Assembly (NCBI GenBank): GCA_022819605.1
Contig: JAJEGW010000182.1
Coordinates: 62,001 to 126,000, forward strand
Direction: 5' to 3'
DNA: 64,000 bases
DNA from: Silicimonas sp.
Lineage (GTDB): Bacteria; Pseudomonadota; Alphaproteobacteria; Rhodobacterales; Rhodobacteraceae
Below, in pieces: positions 1-7,655 of this stretch. The position numbers were made by a program, and so were the translations under genes. The number at the start of each line of letters is the position of its first letter. Position 1 is the stretch's first letter. The notes beneath the pieces were generated by a model. The model was not told where the DNA came from and ran no database searches. It worked only from the letters and a program-made list of their open reading frames with translations.

Positions 1-654
1 AACAACAACGCTTATCAAATCGAGCGCGCGAAAGTGCATACCAAAGACATCCGTTCCCTCTGCCGCTTCATCAAGGCTGATTTCATGCATATTCCCGAGA
101 AAGACGATCACTATGATGCCGTTTACGCCATCGAAGCCACGCCCCACGCACCGGACAAGACGGAACTGTACAGGGAGATTTTTCGCGTCCTGCGCCCCGG
201 AGCATGTTTTGCCAGCTACGATTGGTGCCTGACGGATGGTTTCGACTTCGGCAACGCCGAGCATCAGCGGATCAAGAACGCCATCATGATCGGGAACAGC
301 CTGCCAAATATTCTGACCACGCCTGAAGTAGACTCCGCTTTGCAATCGGTCGGATTCGACCTTCTGGATGCCCATGACCGGTCATGCGATTCGGACCGGG
401 AAACTCCGTGGTACCGTGCTTTGCAGGGACGCGACTTCACTCTTTCGAGCATTCCGCGAATACCGTGGGGCCGCGCGCTGGTCAATCTCACCCTGCGGGC
501 TGGGGAAGCCACACGGGTGTTTCCCAAGGGCTCCCGAGCGGTCAGCACGCTGCTGAACAGGGCGGCCGACGCGCTGGTCGAAGGCGGCAAGTCAGGAATC
601 TTTACGCCGATGTACTTCGTACTTGCCCGCAAACCTCCACGTTCAACTGACTAG
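1..654 (+). CDS. Sterol C-24 methyltransferase (SMT/Erg6-like), 5' end outside window
   Basis: The reading frame is open from base 1, so 217 residues of the C-terminal part are visible. SMT transfers a methyl group from S-adenosylmethionine to the C-24 double bond of the sterol side chain. The visible part starts with NNNAYQIERAK, matching the NNN-YQI block of yeast Erg6, followed by DFMHIP and the SMT signature region YAIEATPHAPD (YAIEATCHAP in fungi and plants), then an FRVLRPG strand and a DWCLTDGFD segment matching YEW..TD.YD. The usual Cys of the signature is Pro here. The gene converges on the sterol operon and overlaps the 3' end of the cyclase gene by 53 bp. The SAM-binding glycine motif lies upstream of the window. 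SMT-type is secure; the sterol position methylated is inferred. Confidence 0.88.
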   Translation, partial: NNNAYQIERAKVHTKDIRSLCRFIKADFMHIPEKDDHYDAVYAIEATPHAPDKTELYREIFRVLRPGACFASYDWCLTDGFDFGNAEHQRIKNAIMIGNSLPNILTTPEVDSALQSVGFDLLDAHDRSCDSDRETPWYRALQGRDFTLSSIPRIPWGRALVNLTLRAGEATRVFPKGSRAVSTLLNRAADALVEGGKSGIFTPMYFVLARKPPRSTD

Positions 655-3600
655 CCGGGTCCGCTTCGGCTCCTTCGCGAGCAGGCGAAGCAAAATTCAG
701 TCGGTGGCGGCGCCGCTGCTCGTAGAGACCGAGCGCGTGCAGGGGAAAATATCGGCGGTAATGCGCGTAATCCAGCAGCGCTGTTCGGAAGAACACGCCA
801 GCCATGTCCTGCTTGGGCCATGTCCCGTCCGGTTCCTGTGCGTCGATCAGGAAGCGGGCACCTCGCGAAATTGCGGCCCAGTCGGTTTCGCCTGCTTCAA
901 GTAGCGCGATCAGCGCCCACGAGGTCTGTATGACTTGACTCTTCTCGTGTGGAACATAGCGACCGGTCAGGCAACCACTATGGTGCTCGCCCCATCCCCC
1001 GTCTTCCTGCTGGCGCTCCAGCAGCCAGCAGCAAGCTGCGCGCAGTGCCGGATCGCTCGGCCTGGTTCCATTCGCGACAAGGCCCCTGATGCCGAACAGG
1101 GTGCCGTAAATGTACTGTACCCCCCATACGCCGCGCCAACTGCCGTCGGCCTCCTGGTTCCGGCGCAGCCACAAGCCGCCCCTGGCGACGGCATCGCTGA
1201 CTGCAGACCCGCCACGGATTTCGGGAAATCGTTTCCCGCAGACCGCCAGCGCCGAGATGCAAGACGCGGTACACTCGACAAACGAATGCTCGGTCATCGA
1301 GTCACCGAACATCTCTGCAGGATTCAACCACTCCAGACCAATGGCCGAGCGAGTGGCCTCATAGCTGCCGAAGCCGCCATCGGGGTTCTGGCTTCGCAAC
1401 AGGAAGCCAGCCGCATCGCCAAGCACAGACGGGTCCACGTTGTCCCCGCGGGCAGCAACGAGCCCTAACACCGCCTCCGCCGAGCAGTCGCTCACTGGCC
1501 AGCCGTGCCACTCGCCGGCGAAGCACCAACCACCTTTGGGATCAGCGCGGTAGGCTTCGCGATATCCCTCGAAGCTGGCCTTGATCTGCTCGCCGAGCAA
1601 GAAATCAGCGCCGCGCTGGACTGCATCCGCAACACTGACTTGCTCAGGCACTGCAGCCAAAGCCTGCAGCGCAAACCCTGTATCCCACGTGGCGCTTCTT
1701 GCACCGGTGACCCGTGCGCCATCGTCTTCGTCTTCCCAGATCCAACCATTCATCTTCGACAGCGCCCGTCGGCAATCGACATCGTCCGGGTCGCGCAGCC
1801 ACAGCGAGAGAATGTTGAGAATGCCGCTGACCGGGGAGATGCTCGTATGGCTGGTGGTCTGCAGTTCCCATTTGATTTGCCGGACAATTTCATCCGTGCA
1901 TCGGGAGCGCAGACGCTTGCTGTGGAGACGCTCAAACAGCCGTGCAATGCTGTAGCCGGTCTTGAGCCAAATGCTTGGCTTCGCATAGAGGTCGGCGTCT
2001 CTCAGTCGGTTCCTTGAGGCGGAGAAATTCACCTTGGCAAAACCTTGCGGGAACAGTTCCTCCCGCAGCGAACTTATGACAGGCGTGACCGGCGTCTGGA
2101 ACCGGCGGCCATAAATCGACGCCATCGCCATGTAGATGAGCCGTGTATGGCAATACCAATTCGAAGGATGCAACGGTACCCAGCGTGGCATGCTCCAGAG
2201 TTCCGGCAGAATGGCGTTTACCCCGCGCCAGTCATAAAGATTGAGGAGTGCCAGCCAGAACTTTCCCCAACTCGGAATGCCCAGAATACCTGCCTCCTGA
2301 ATGAACCGCCGGGCGGGTGCAACCAAGGGATCGTCCCTCTCAACGCCGAGGACTCGCGCCGCAACATAGACGAGGGTGGTGACGAACAGATGGGGCAACG
2401 AATGTTCGTGCAAGCCCCATGAACCGTCGTGAAGGCGGGTCCGCTCAAATGAGCGCAGCACCCGACGGCGCCTTCCCGATTCGAGCGGTCGTCCAATGAC
2501 ATGGTGCAACAGCACGTATTGCGCCGTGAGCATGGGACACCAGATCATCTCGCCTTCCCAGCCGCCGTCATCTCTCTGCTGCTCAAGGAGGCGTTGGGCG
2601 GCGCTGTGCAGCGCCGGGCCGGCATCGGGCGAATCGACGCATTTGGTGCGGGCAGGCGGTGGCGCCTCGATTCTCGAAGGGATCGAATGGAGGAAAGCTC
2701 GCGCCAGACTTTCCCGCGTCTTCGCGCTTTCCTCCCTTCCTTCCTTGAACGCCTCCCGCAACTGGCGAATGCCGAGCTGGAACCACCACAGGCGGACCGT
2801 GATTGCGCGAAAGATCGCCCAGCTTCGAGGCCACGCGAACCTTCGGATGGCGAAAAGGACCTCTTGGCTCATCGCCCGCGCGACAGTCCTGCAAAACGTG
2901 GAAACCATTCCCGACAGTGACCGTTCCTCGCACGCGAGGATCCGCATGGTCCGGTCCCGGTACGCCGAATTCATCCGCCAGCCCTGGTAGATCGCGTTTC
3001 TGAGCACGACCGATTCGGCGCGGTGATCGGCCAAGACTTCGTAGAGCCCCATGGCGAGGAGCTCAGGCACGCGGACCGCTTGGAATCGCTCCGCAGTGAA
3101 CTTCCGAAAGTCATCGTTTTCGGCGAGTGCCAGCGCATCGCCGAAACCGAGGGTCATGCCGACTGCCGTCATGGGATGGTAATGACCGACGGCATCGCCG
3201 ATCAGCACCCGTCGCGAGTTGCCGTACGTGACGCGCGGCCTCAATTGGTTGGCAGCGGCATGGAATCGTCCGGCCTGCAGAGCTTCGACAAAGGCCGGCC
3301 CGAGATCCCCCGGCAGCAGTCCGGCACAGGACTCAGACAGAAAGCCTATCCGGTCTCTGGAAGTCCAGCGGTCAAGGGGCACATCCACGTGAACCCGGAT
3401 GCAGCCATTCGCCAGCCCGTAAATGAGAATCGGACCCGGTCCGCCCAGAACTACATGCCCATAACCTTCGAATAGCAGGTTCGCGTCTTGTAGCGTGACC
3501 CCAAGCATCCGTGAACAGATCATCGGGTTCATGGACAAAGCCAAGGATTTGCGCACGATCGAAGCGCGACCGTCCGCACCAACAACCCGGACAGCACTTA

Positions 3601-4045
3601 TGGAGCCTTCCGAGCCATCATTTGAAAAGGCAACCCGCTCATCCTCGATTGCATTGACCCGCGCGCGGGAAATGAAATCGATGTTGACTTCGTCCTCAAT
3701 GGCCCCGCGGAGGGTCGAAACCAGCAGCGCATGGTCAAATGTCACGCCCAACGACCCATCCGGATACGGAAGCTCGATTGGGTCCGAGCCGTCTTCCGGG
3801 AACACCACGAAGCCGACGGCCGGCGAGCTGCTGGACAGCGAGTCAATGTCAATCCCGATGTCGCGCAATGTCTTTACGGCAGGTGGATGCAACCACTCGC
3901 CTGCCAAGCGCGCGGACGCATTGGGATTCGCTTCGAGAAGGGCAACTCGGGCACCCTTGCGCGCATGGGCCAGTGCGCACACGCTTCCCACCGGACCAGC
4001 ACCGACAATCGCGACATCATACCTTTGCGAGGCGTCGAAGCTCAT
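602..4045 (-). CDS. Squalene monooxygenase-oxidosqualene cyclase fusion protein
   Basis: One uninterrupted 1147-residue frame joins two sterol enzymes. Residues about 1-440 are an FAD monooxygenase of squalene epoxidase type: GAGPVG (15-20), GADGR (156-160) and the GD motif GDAVGHYHPM (283-292). Residues about 470-1110 are an oxidosqualene cyclase: QW-type repeats (QRDDGGW near 490, QNPDGGF near 886, QEADGSW near 964, QQEDGGW near 1012), the WYCHTR block near 630 (WCHCR in lanosterol synthase) and the catalytic motif VSDCSAE with Asp853. Squalene-hopene cyclases have DDTA instead, so this is the oxidosqualene type. The fusion would epoxidise squalene and cyclise the product. Its ATG overlaps the CYP51 stop (ATGA). 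Elsewhere these are normally separate proteins. Whether the product is lanosterol or cycloartenol cannot be read from sequence alone. Confidence 0.9.
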   Translation of the reverse strand: MSFDASQRYDVAIVGAGPVGSVCALAHARKGARVALLEANPNASARLAGEWLHPPAVKTLRDIGIDIDSLSSSSPAVGFVVFPEDGSDPIELPYPDGSLGVTFDHALLVSTLRGAIEDEVNIDFISRARVNAIEDERVAFSNDGSEGSISAVRVVGADGRASIVRKSLALSMNPMICSRMLGVTLQDANLLFEGYGHVVLGGPGPILIYGLANGCIRVHVDVPLDRWTSRDRIGFLSESCAGLLPGDLGPAFVEALQAGRFHAAANQLRPRVTYGNSRRVLIGDAVGHYHPMTAVGMTLGFGDALALAENDDFRKFTAERFQAVRVPELLAMGLYEVLADHRAESVVLRNAIYQGWRMNSAYRDRTMRILACEERSLSGMVSTFCRTVARAMSQEVLFAIRRFAWPRSWAIFRAITVRLWWFQLGIRQLREAFKEGREESAKTRESLARAFLHSIPSRIEAPPPARTKCVDSPDAGPALHSAAQRLLEQQRDDGGWEGEMIWCPMLTAQYVLLHHVIGRPLESGRRRRVLRSFERTRLHDGSWGLHEHSLPHLFVTTLVYVAARVLGVERDDPLVAPARRFIQEAGILGIPSWGKFWLALLNLYDWRGVNAILPELWSMPRWVPLHPSNWYCHTRLIYMAMASIYGRRFQTPVTPVISSLREELFPQGFAKVNFSASRNRLRDADLYAKPSIWLKTGYSIARLFERLHSKRLRSRCTDEIVRQIKWELQTTSHTSISPVSGILNILSLWLRDPDDVDCRRALSKMNGWIWEDEDDGARVTGARSATWDTGFALQALAAVPEQVSVADAVQRGADFLLGEQIKASFEGYREAYRADPKGGWCFAGEWHGWPVSDCSAEAVLGLVAARGDNVDPSVLGDAAGFLLRSQNPDGGFGSYEATRSAIGLEWLNPAEMFGDSMTEHSFVECTASCISALAVCGKRFPEIRGGSAVSDAVARGGLWLRRNQEADGSWRGVWGVQYIYGTLFGIRGLVANGTRPSDPALRAACCWLLERQQEDGGWGEHHSGCLTGRYVPHEKSQVIQTSWALIALLEAGETDWAAISRGARFLIDAQEPDGTWPKQDMAGVFFRTALLDYAHYRRYFPLHALGLYEQRRRHRLNFASPAREGAEADPASQLNVEVCGQVRSTSA

Positions 4046-5424
4046 CTGAATGCGCTCGACTCAGGACGGCGGCGGTAGCGGATCTCGCAAGGCAGCTTCG
4101 GTCCGGTTACCCAGCTGCCATAGTTTGGTGCAGGAAATCTCGCGGGGCCCTCGAATTCGAAACGATCAAGAAGCACGGTCCAGATCGCCTTGAGCTGCAT
4201 GATGGCGAAGTTTTTGCCCATGCACGCGTGTTTTCCGCCCCCAAAACCGATCAGGGCGTAGTGGTGCTGCTTCAGCTCGGATGTCGGCGGCGCAAACCGG
4301 TCGGGGTTGAAGCGCTCGGGTTCAGCGAAGACACCGGGCAGGAGGTGGGAAACTGCCGGCGAGACCATGGCCATGGTGCCCTCTGGCACGACACGGTCTT
4401 CGTAGCAAAGCGGCTCCAGCACTTTGCGGATCAGCAATATCAGGGGTGGATGCAGTCGCTCGCATTCGCGAACGGCGTTTTCCATCGCGGTCTGTCTTTG
4501 GAGGCCATCGTAGTTCACGGCATCGGCTTCGCGGTAGACCTCCTCGGTCTCTGCTCGCAGCCGCGCCGAGTATGCGTGCGCCCTCGCGAGTTCCAAACCC
4601 ATCCAGGCTGCAAGCACGGCGCTTGTGTGCTGACCTGCAAACAAGACCGTGATCAGGATCCCGATGATTTCGTCGTCGCAGAGCGCACGGCCGCTTTTGT
4701 AGCGGGCGTTCATCAGCACATCCATGAAGTCATCGGGAACGGTCCCGGACCTTCGACGCGCCGCCATAATGTCAGCGAAGAGCGCCGCGATCTTCCGCCT
4801 GGCCCGATCACGGCTTCGATGAGCCGGGATCGGGAATCTGGGAAAGAAGAACCCCAAGGGATTAATGCCGTTCTGCAGTTCGTGGTAGTCCTCGGCGAAA
4901 CCACTGTCCACCAAATCGCGAACTTCCTGCCCGATCAGGCACCGGCTGGCGATCTTGATCGTGAGCTCGTTCATCTTGACTGGCAGGTCGAGCTCTCCTT
5001 CGTCGCCCAATTCGCCGGCAAACCTGTTCGCCTCGTCGAACATGATGTCGGCAAACCTTCGCATCCCGGCCTCCTTGAGCGCAGGAAACAGGAACCTGAG
5101 CTGCTCGGCGAAAATCTCCGGAGCGGTGTCATAGGCGACTCCGCGCCCGAAGATCGGCACCGTGAACTGGTAGGCTGTCTTGGCGTCCAGTTGTGTCTCG
5201 GGGGCGCGAAAGTAGAAGTCGTGAGCTTCGGGACCCGTGAAGAGTGCAAATTTGAGATGGCCAAGCCGGAACTGAAAGAGATCACCGTGTTCGCGCCGGC
5301 CGCGGCTCAGCATGGCGACGGGATCGCGCGCGAACTCTCCGAGATGGCCCATCAGCGGCCAGCCGCCCGAAAGTCTGGGTGCGGGCGCTTGCGCCGACAG
5401 CGTTCGTTCCCCGACTTGAACCAT
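4042..5424 (-). CDS. cyp51: Sterol 14-alpha-demethylase, cytochrome P450 CYP51
   Basis: A 460-residue P450 from the chosen ATG at 5424, 17 bp after the reductase stop; the frame stays open further upstream inside the reductase gene, so a GTG at 5439 is possible. CYP51 signatures are clear: the B'-helix block YQFTVPIFGRGVAYD (about 85-99), the I-helix FAGQHTS (262-268, with the CYP51-specific His), ExxR (E320, R323) and the haem loop FGGGKHACMG with Cys401. The enzyme removes the C-14 methyl group of cyclised sterols by three oxidations, leaving a delta-14 double bond that the adjacent reductase would saturate. No redox partner gene is visible nearby. Third enzyme gene upstream of the cyclase in a tightly packed operon. 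Confidence 0.93.
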   Translation of the reverse strand: MVQVGERTLSAQAPAPRLSGGWPLMGHLGEFARDPVAMLSRGRREHGDLFQFRLGHLKFALFTGPEAHDFYFRAPETQLDAKTAYQFTVPIFGRGVAYDTAPEIFAEQLRFLFPALKEAGMRRFADIMFDEANRFAGELGDEGELDLPVKMNELTIKIASRCLIGQEVRDLVDSGFAEDYHELQNGINPLGFFFPRFPIPAHRSRDRARRKIAALFADIMAARRRSGTVPDDFMDVLMNARYKSGRALCDDEIIGILITVLFAGQHTSAVLAAWMGLELARAHAYSARLRAETEEVYREADAVNYDGLQRQTAMENAVRECERLHPPLILLIRKVLEPLCYEDRVVPEGTMAMVSPAVSHLLPGVFAEPERFNPDRFAPPTSELKQHHYALIGFGGGKHACMGKNFAIMQLKAIWTVLLDRFEFEGPARFPAPNYGSWVTGPKLPCEIRYRRRPESSAFR

Positions 5425-5441
5425 TTTGGCCACACACACCT

Positions 5442-6545
5442 TCAATGAATTAACGGCACCATCGAAAATCTTGCTTTCTGGGAATAGCGTTCCCATAGCT
5501 CGCCGTATTTTGCTCGGCAGCGCCGCTCGTCGCGCCTTGAACGATGCCACAGCAAGGCCGCCAGCCATGCAGGCAAGAGGTACGGCATCCACGACGTGAA
5601 TCCGGTGGTCAGCGCGAACGCCAGATATACGCAGATTTCGCCGGTGTAGTTTAGGTGTCGTCCAATTCCCCAAAGGCCAGATACCAGAAGCCGCCCGTCC
5701 AGGGCCTGGGCAGGCTGCCCCCAGATCAGGACATTCGGGTCTCGCTTGAAACTGTGCTTTTGCTGATTGGCGGAACGGAAGAGCCAGAAACCGAGCAAGA
5801 ACAGCAATGCTGTCACCGCGGCAATGGCTGGTGACAGCGGTTCCGGCGCGTGGACCAGCCACCAGGCAGGAAGGCAGTAGAAGAACGGCACCAGCACGTA
5901 GTCGCCCCAGATCAGCATCCAGCCGAAACGCTCGCTGATGATGTCCCAAGTGTGGACCATTCCGTGTTCGAACTGGAAGTAGTTGAGCACATAAAGGAAG
6001 GTGAATGCCTGATAGAGCATCATCCCCAGGGACAACTCGCCGTAGGTTTCATACTGAACGACGGCAAACGATGCGTTCAGCAGCGCAAGGCCAATGAGCG
6101 AAGGCCGGTAGCTGAAGAACTTCAGATCCAGCCCAAAACAGGTTGGAGCGGCTTCGAGGCCTGCGAAGTAGCCACGCCAAAACTCCCGCGAACCGCCCTG
6201 CGCACGCACATTGCGCAATTGCAGCCATCCGGAGATCGCGAAGGCAAAGACGTTCGCAACTATGAACAGGGCGGCGAAATGAGTGTTCAAAATTGAAAGG
6301 GAGAACCAGCCGAACGCCTGACCGAGCCCCGCTGCGGCCACGGCAATCAGGAAGAGCGCGAAGCCATTGAGCTTGTAGATGCGCTGGTTGCCGTCCGCGT
6401 CAGGACCCGTGATTCGCCGGCCGGGAAGGATCATCGAGCCGAGGAACAACAGCCCGACGAATAGCAGTGCCATCGCGGCCGCCTCCAGAAATGCCGAGCC
6501 GGACAGCGCCACCGGGAGACTGAAGGCTTCAGGCACGGGCACCAT
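5442..6545 (-). CDS. Sterol reductase of the ERG4/ERG24 family, probable delta-14 reductase
   Basis: A polytopic membrane protein of 367 residues from ATG 6545; a GTG at 6560 in the same frame is the alternative. Either start overlaps the Rieske gene. The C-terminal signature of the family is present: GLWGIGRHLNYTGE (as GWWG..RHLNY.GD), then LWHRSRRDERRCRAKYGELWERY and a final P-L-I. The block PTCFGLDLKFFSYRPSLIG matches the P..G.FDLK.F...RPGLIGW block of Erg24 and DHCR7. These enzymes use NADPH to reduce sterol double bonds. Placement directly before CYP51 argues for C-14 reduction, which CYP51 action makes necessary; delta-7 reduction (DHCR7-like) cannot be excluded. Confidence 0.85.
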   Translation of the reverse strand: MVPVPEAFSLPVALSGSAFLEAAAMALLFVGLLFLGSMILPGRRITGPDADGNQRIYKLNGFALFLIAVAAAGLGQAFGWFSLSILNTHFAALFIVANVFAFAISGWLQLRNVRAQGGSREFWRGYFAGLEAAPTCFGLDLKFFSYRPSLIGLALLNASFAVVQYETYGELSLGMMLYQAFTFLYVLNYFQFEHGMVHTWDIISERFGWMLIWGDYVLVPFFYCLPAWWLVHAPEPLSPAIAAVTALLFLLGFWLFRSANQQKHSFKRDPNVLIWGQPAQALDGRLLVSGLWGIGRHLNYTGEICVYLAFALTTGFTSWMPYLLPAWLAALLWHRSRRDERRCRAKYGELWERYSQKARFSMVPLIH

Positions 6546-7626
6546 CCGCGTCAGGCACACGCTCCAGATGCTCGCGCCACTTGCGGACCGTCACTTCCTG
6601 AAAGGCATTCACTACAGGATTGGTCTCGACGGGAAATGCGTCCCAGTGTCTCTCATAGCCGTCCTGCTCAGCTTCGAGCGCAAACTGGTCCTCGGAGAGC
6701 AGCGGGCCGATCAGTACGCGGTTGGAGATCTGCATGACCACGTTCATGGCAAAGCGCGGAATGCGCATCGGGAGGAACGGAACCTTCAATGACTTGAAGT
6801 AGAACAGGAAAAACGCCCGGGACGTGCGCTCATCGATCGGCAGCACGAAAAGGTAATGCTTGATCTCGTCGTCGGTATTCGACCACTGGTAGGGATACTC
6901 GTAGCACAGCTTCATGTGATTGGTGTTGAGCCGCTTGTGGTCGACGAACAGGCCGGAGATGCGTCCTCGGCCGACCCGAGTGTCATAGGCAAGATGCACG
7001 TTGTCGCCCACCGTTTCGAAATCCTTCAATGTGGCATCTTCAAATGGCCGGTAGCGTCGGTGCAGGTGCGCGTGGGTGAAGTCACTCACATTGTCGATGA
7101 CCATCGAATGGTGCGCCGCCCATTCGAAGCGCAGCGGCACGCAGGTCCACCGGTCGGGTCCCTCGAGTTCCGGGATGTCGGGGACCCCGCGCAGTTCCGC
7201 CTGCTCCGGATCCCCGGGGAAGAGCCAGACCAGGCCGTAACGGACCCTTACCGGGTAGGTGCGAAGCGCGAGACGAGGGAAACTCCTCTCGCCATCATAT
7301 GGAACTCCGGCCGGGCGGTCTTTGCCGCCGTATTCCCAGCCGTGATACTCGCAAACGAGCCGGCATCCCTCCACATGGCCAAGGGAGAGCTTCAGCTGGC
7401 GATGCGCGCAACGGTTCTCCATCGCCTCGAATTCTCCGTCCTCGTTTCGGAACAGCGCAATCGAGTGCTTCCAGAATACAATCTCAACCACGGTGCCCGG
7501 TTTGATGCGCCTCACTTCCTCGACGGCATACCAGTAGTTCGGATCCAGGCCCGCGGCGCGCGCTTGCTGCCGCAAGGTGCGGGCTTCCTCGAATCCGGGC
7601 GGCGGTCCATTGGATGCTGACTTCAT
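6529..7626 (-). CDS. Rieske-type sterol oxygenase, SdmA-like (C-4 demethylation)
   Basis: A 365-residue non-haem iron oxygenase. The Rieske [2Fe-2S] site is C73-A-H75 and C92-x2-H95, and the mononuclear iron site is NVSDFTHAHLH with D182, H185 and H189. In known bacterial sterol makers a Rieske oxygenase, SdmA, oxidises a C-4 methyl group, in place of the eukaryotic C-4 methyl oxidase. The adjacent dehydrogenase gene, 29 bp upstream, corresponds to SdmB and supports this role. A GGAGAG ribosome site precedes the ATG. A cholesterol 7-desaturase (DAF-36-like) role is the main alternative because that family is also Rieske-type. No ferredoxin or reductase partner is encoded nearby. Confidence 0.85.
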   Translation of the reverse strand: MKSASNGPPPGFEEARTLRQQARAAGLDPNYWYAVEEVRRIKPGTVVEIVFWKHSIALFRNEDGEFEAMENRCAHRQLKLSLGHVEGCRLVCEYHGWEYGGKDRPAGVPYDGERSFPRLALRTYPVRVRYGLVWLFPGDPEQAELRGVPDIPELEGPDRWTCVPLRFEWAAHHSMVIDNVSDFTHAHLHRRYRPFEDATLKDFETVGDNVHLAYDTRVGRGRISGLFVDHKRLNTNHMKLCYEYPYQWSNTDDEIKHYLFVLPIDERTSRAFFLFYFKSLKVPFLPMRIPRFAMNVVMQISNRVLIGPLLSEDQFALEAEQDGYERHWDAFPVETNPVVNAFQEVTVRKWREHLERVPDADGARA

Positions 7627-7655
7627 TTCAAGCTCTCTCCGAAATATCCTGAAAG

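Noticed and set aside
602-4045. Interpretation of the cyclase half as squalene-hopene cyclase
   Set aside because: The catalytic motif is DCSAE, not the DDTA type, the WYCHTR block is of oxidosqualene cyclase type, and it is fused to an epoxidase within a sterol operon.
4202-4215. A sequence resembling the LacI operator (ATGCACGCGTGTT)
   Set aside because: It lies inside CYP51 coding DNA, has only one good half-site and no promoter beside it.
3739-5448. A 569-codon plus-strand frame
   Set aside because: It is antisense to the CYP51 gene and the start of the fusion gene, has no family features, and is explained by high GC and codon bias of the real genes.
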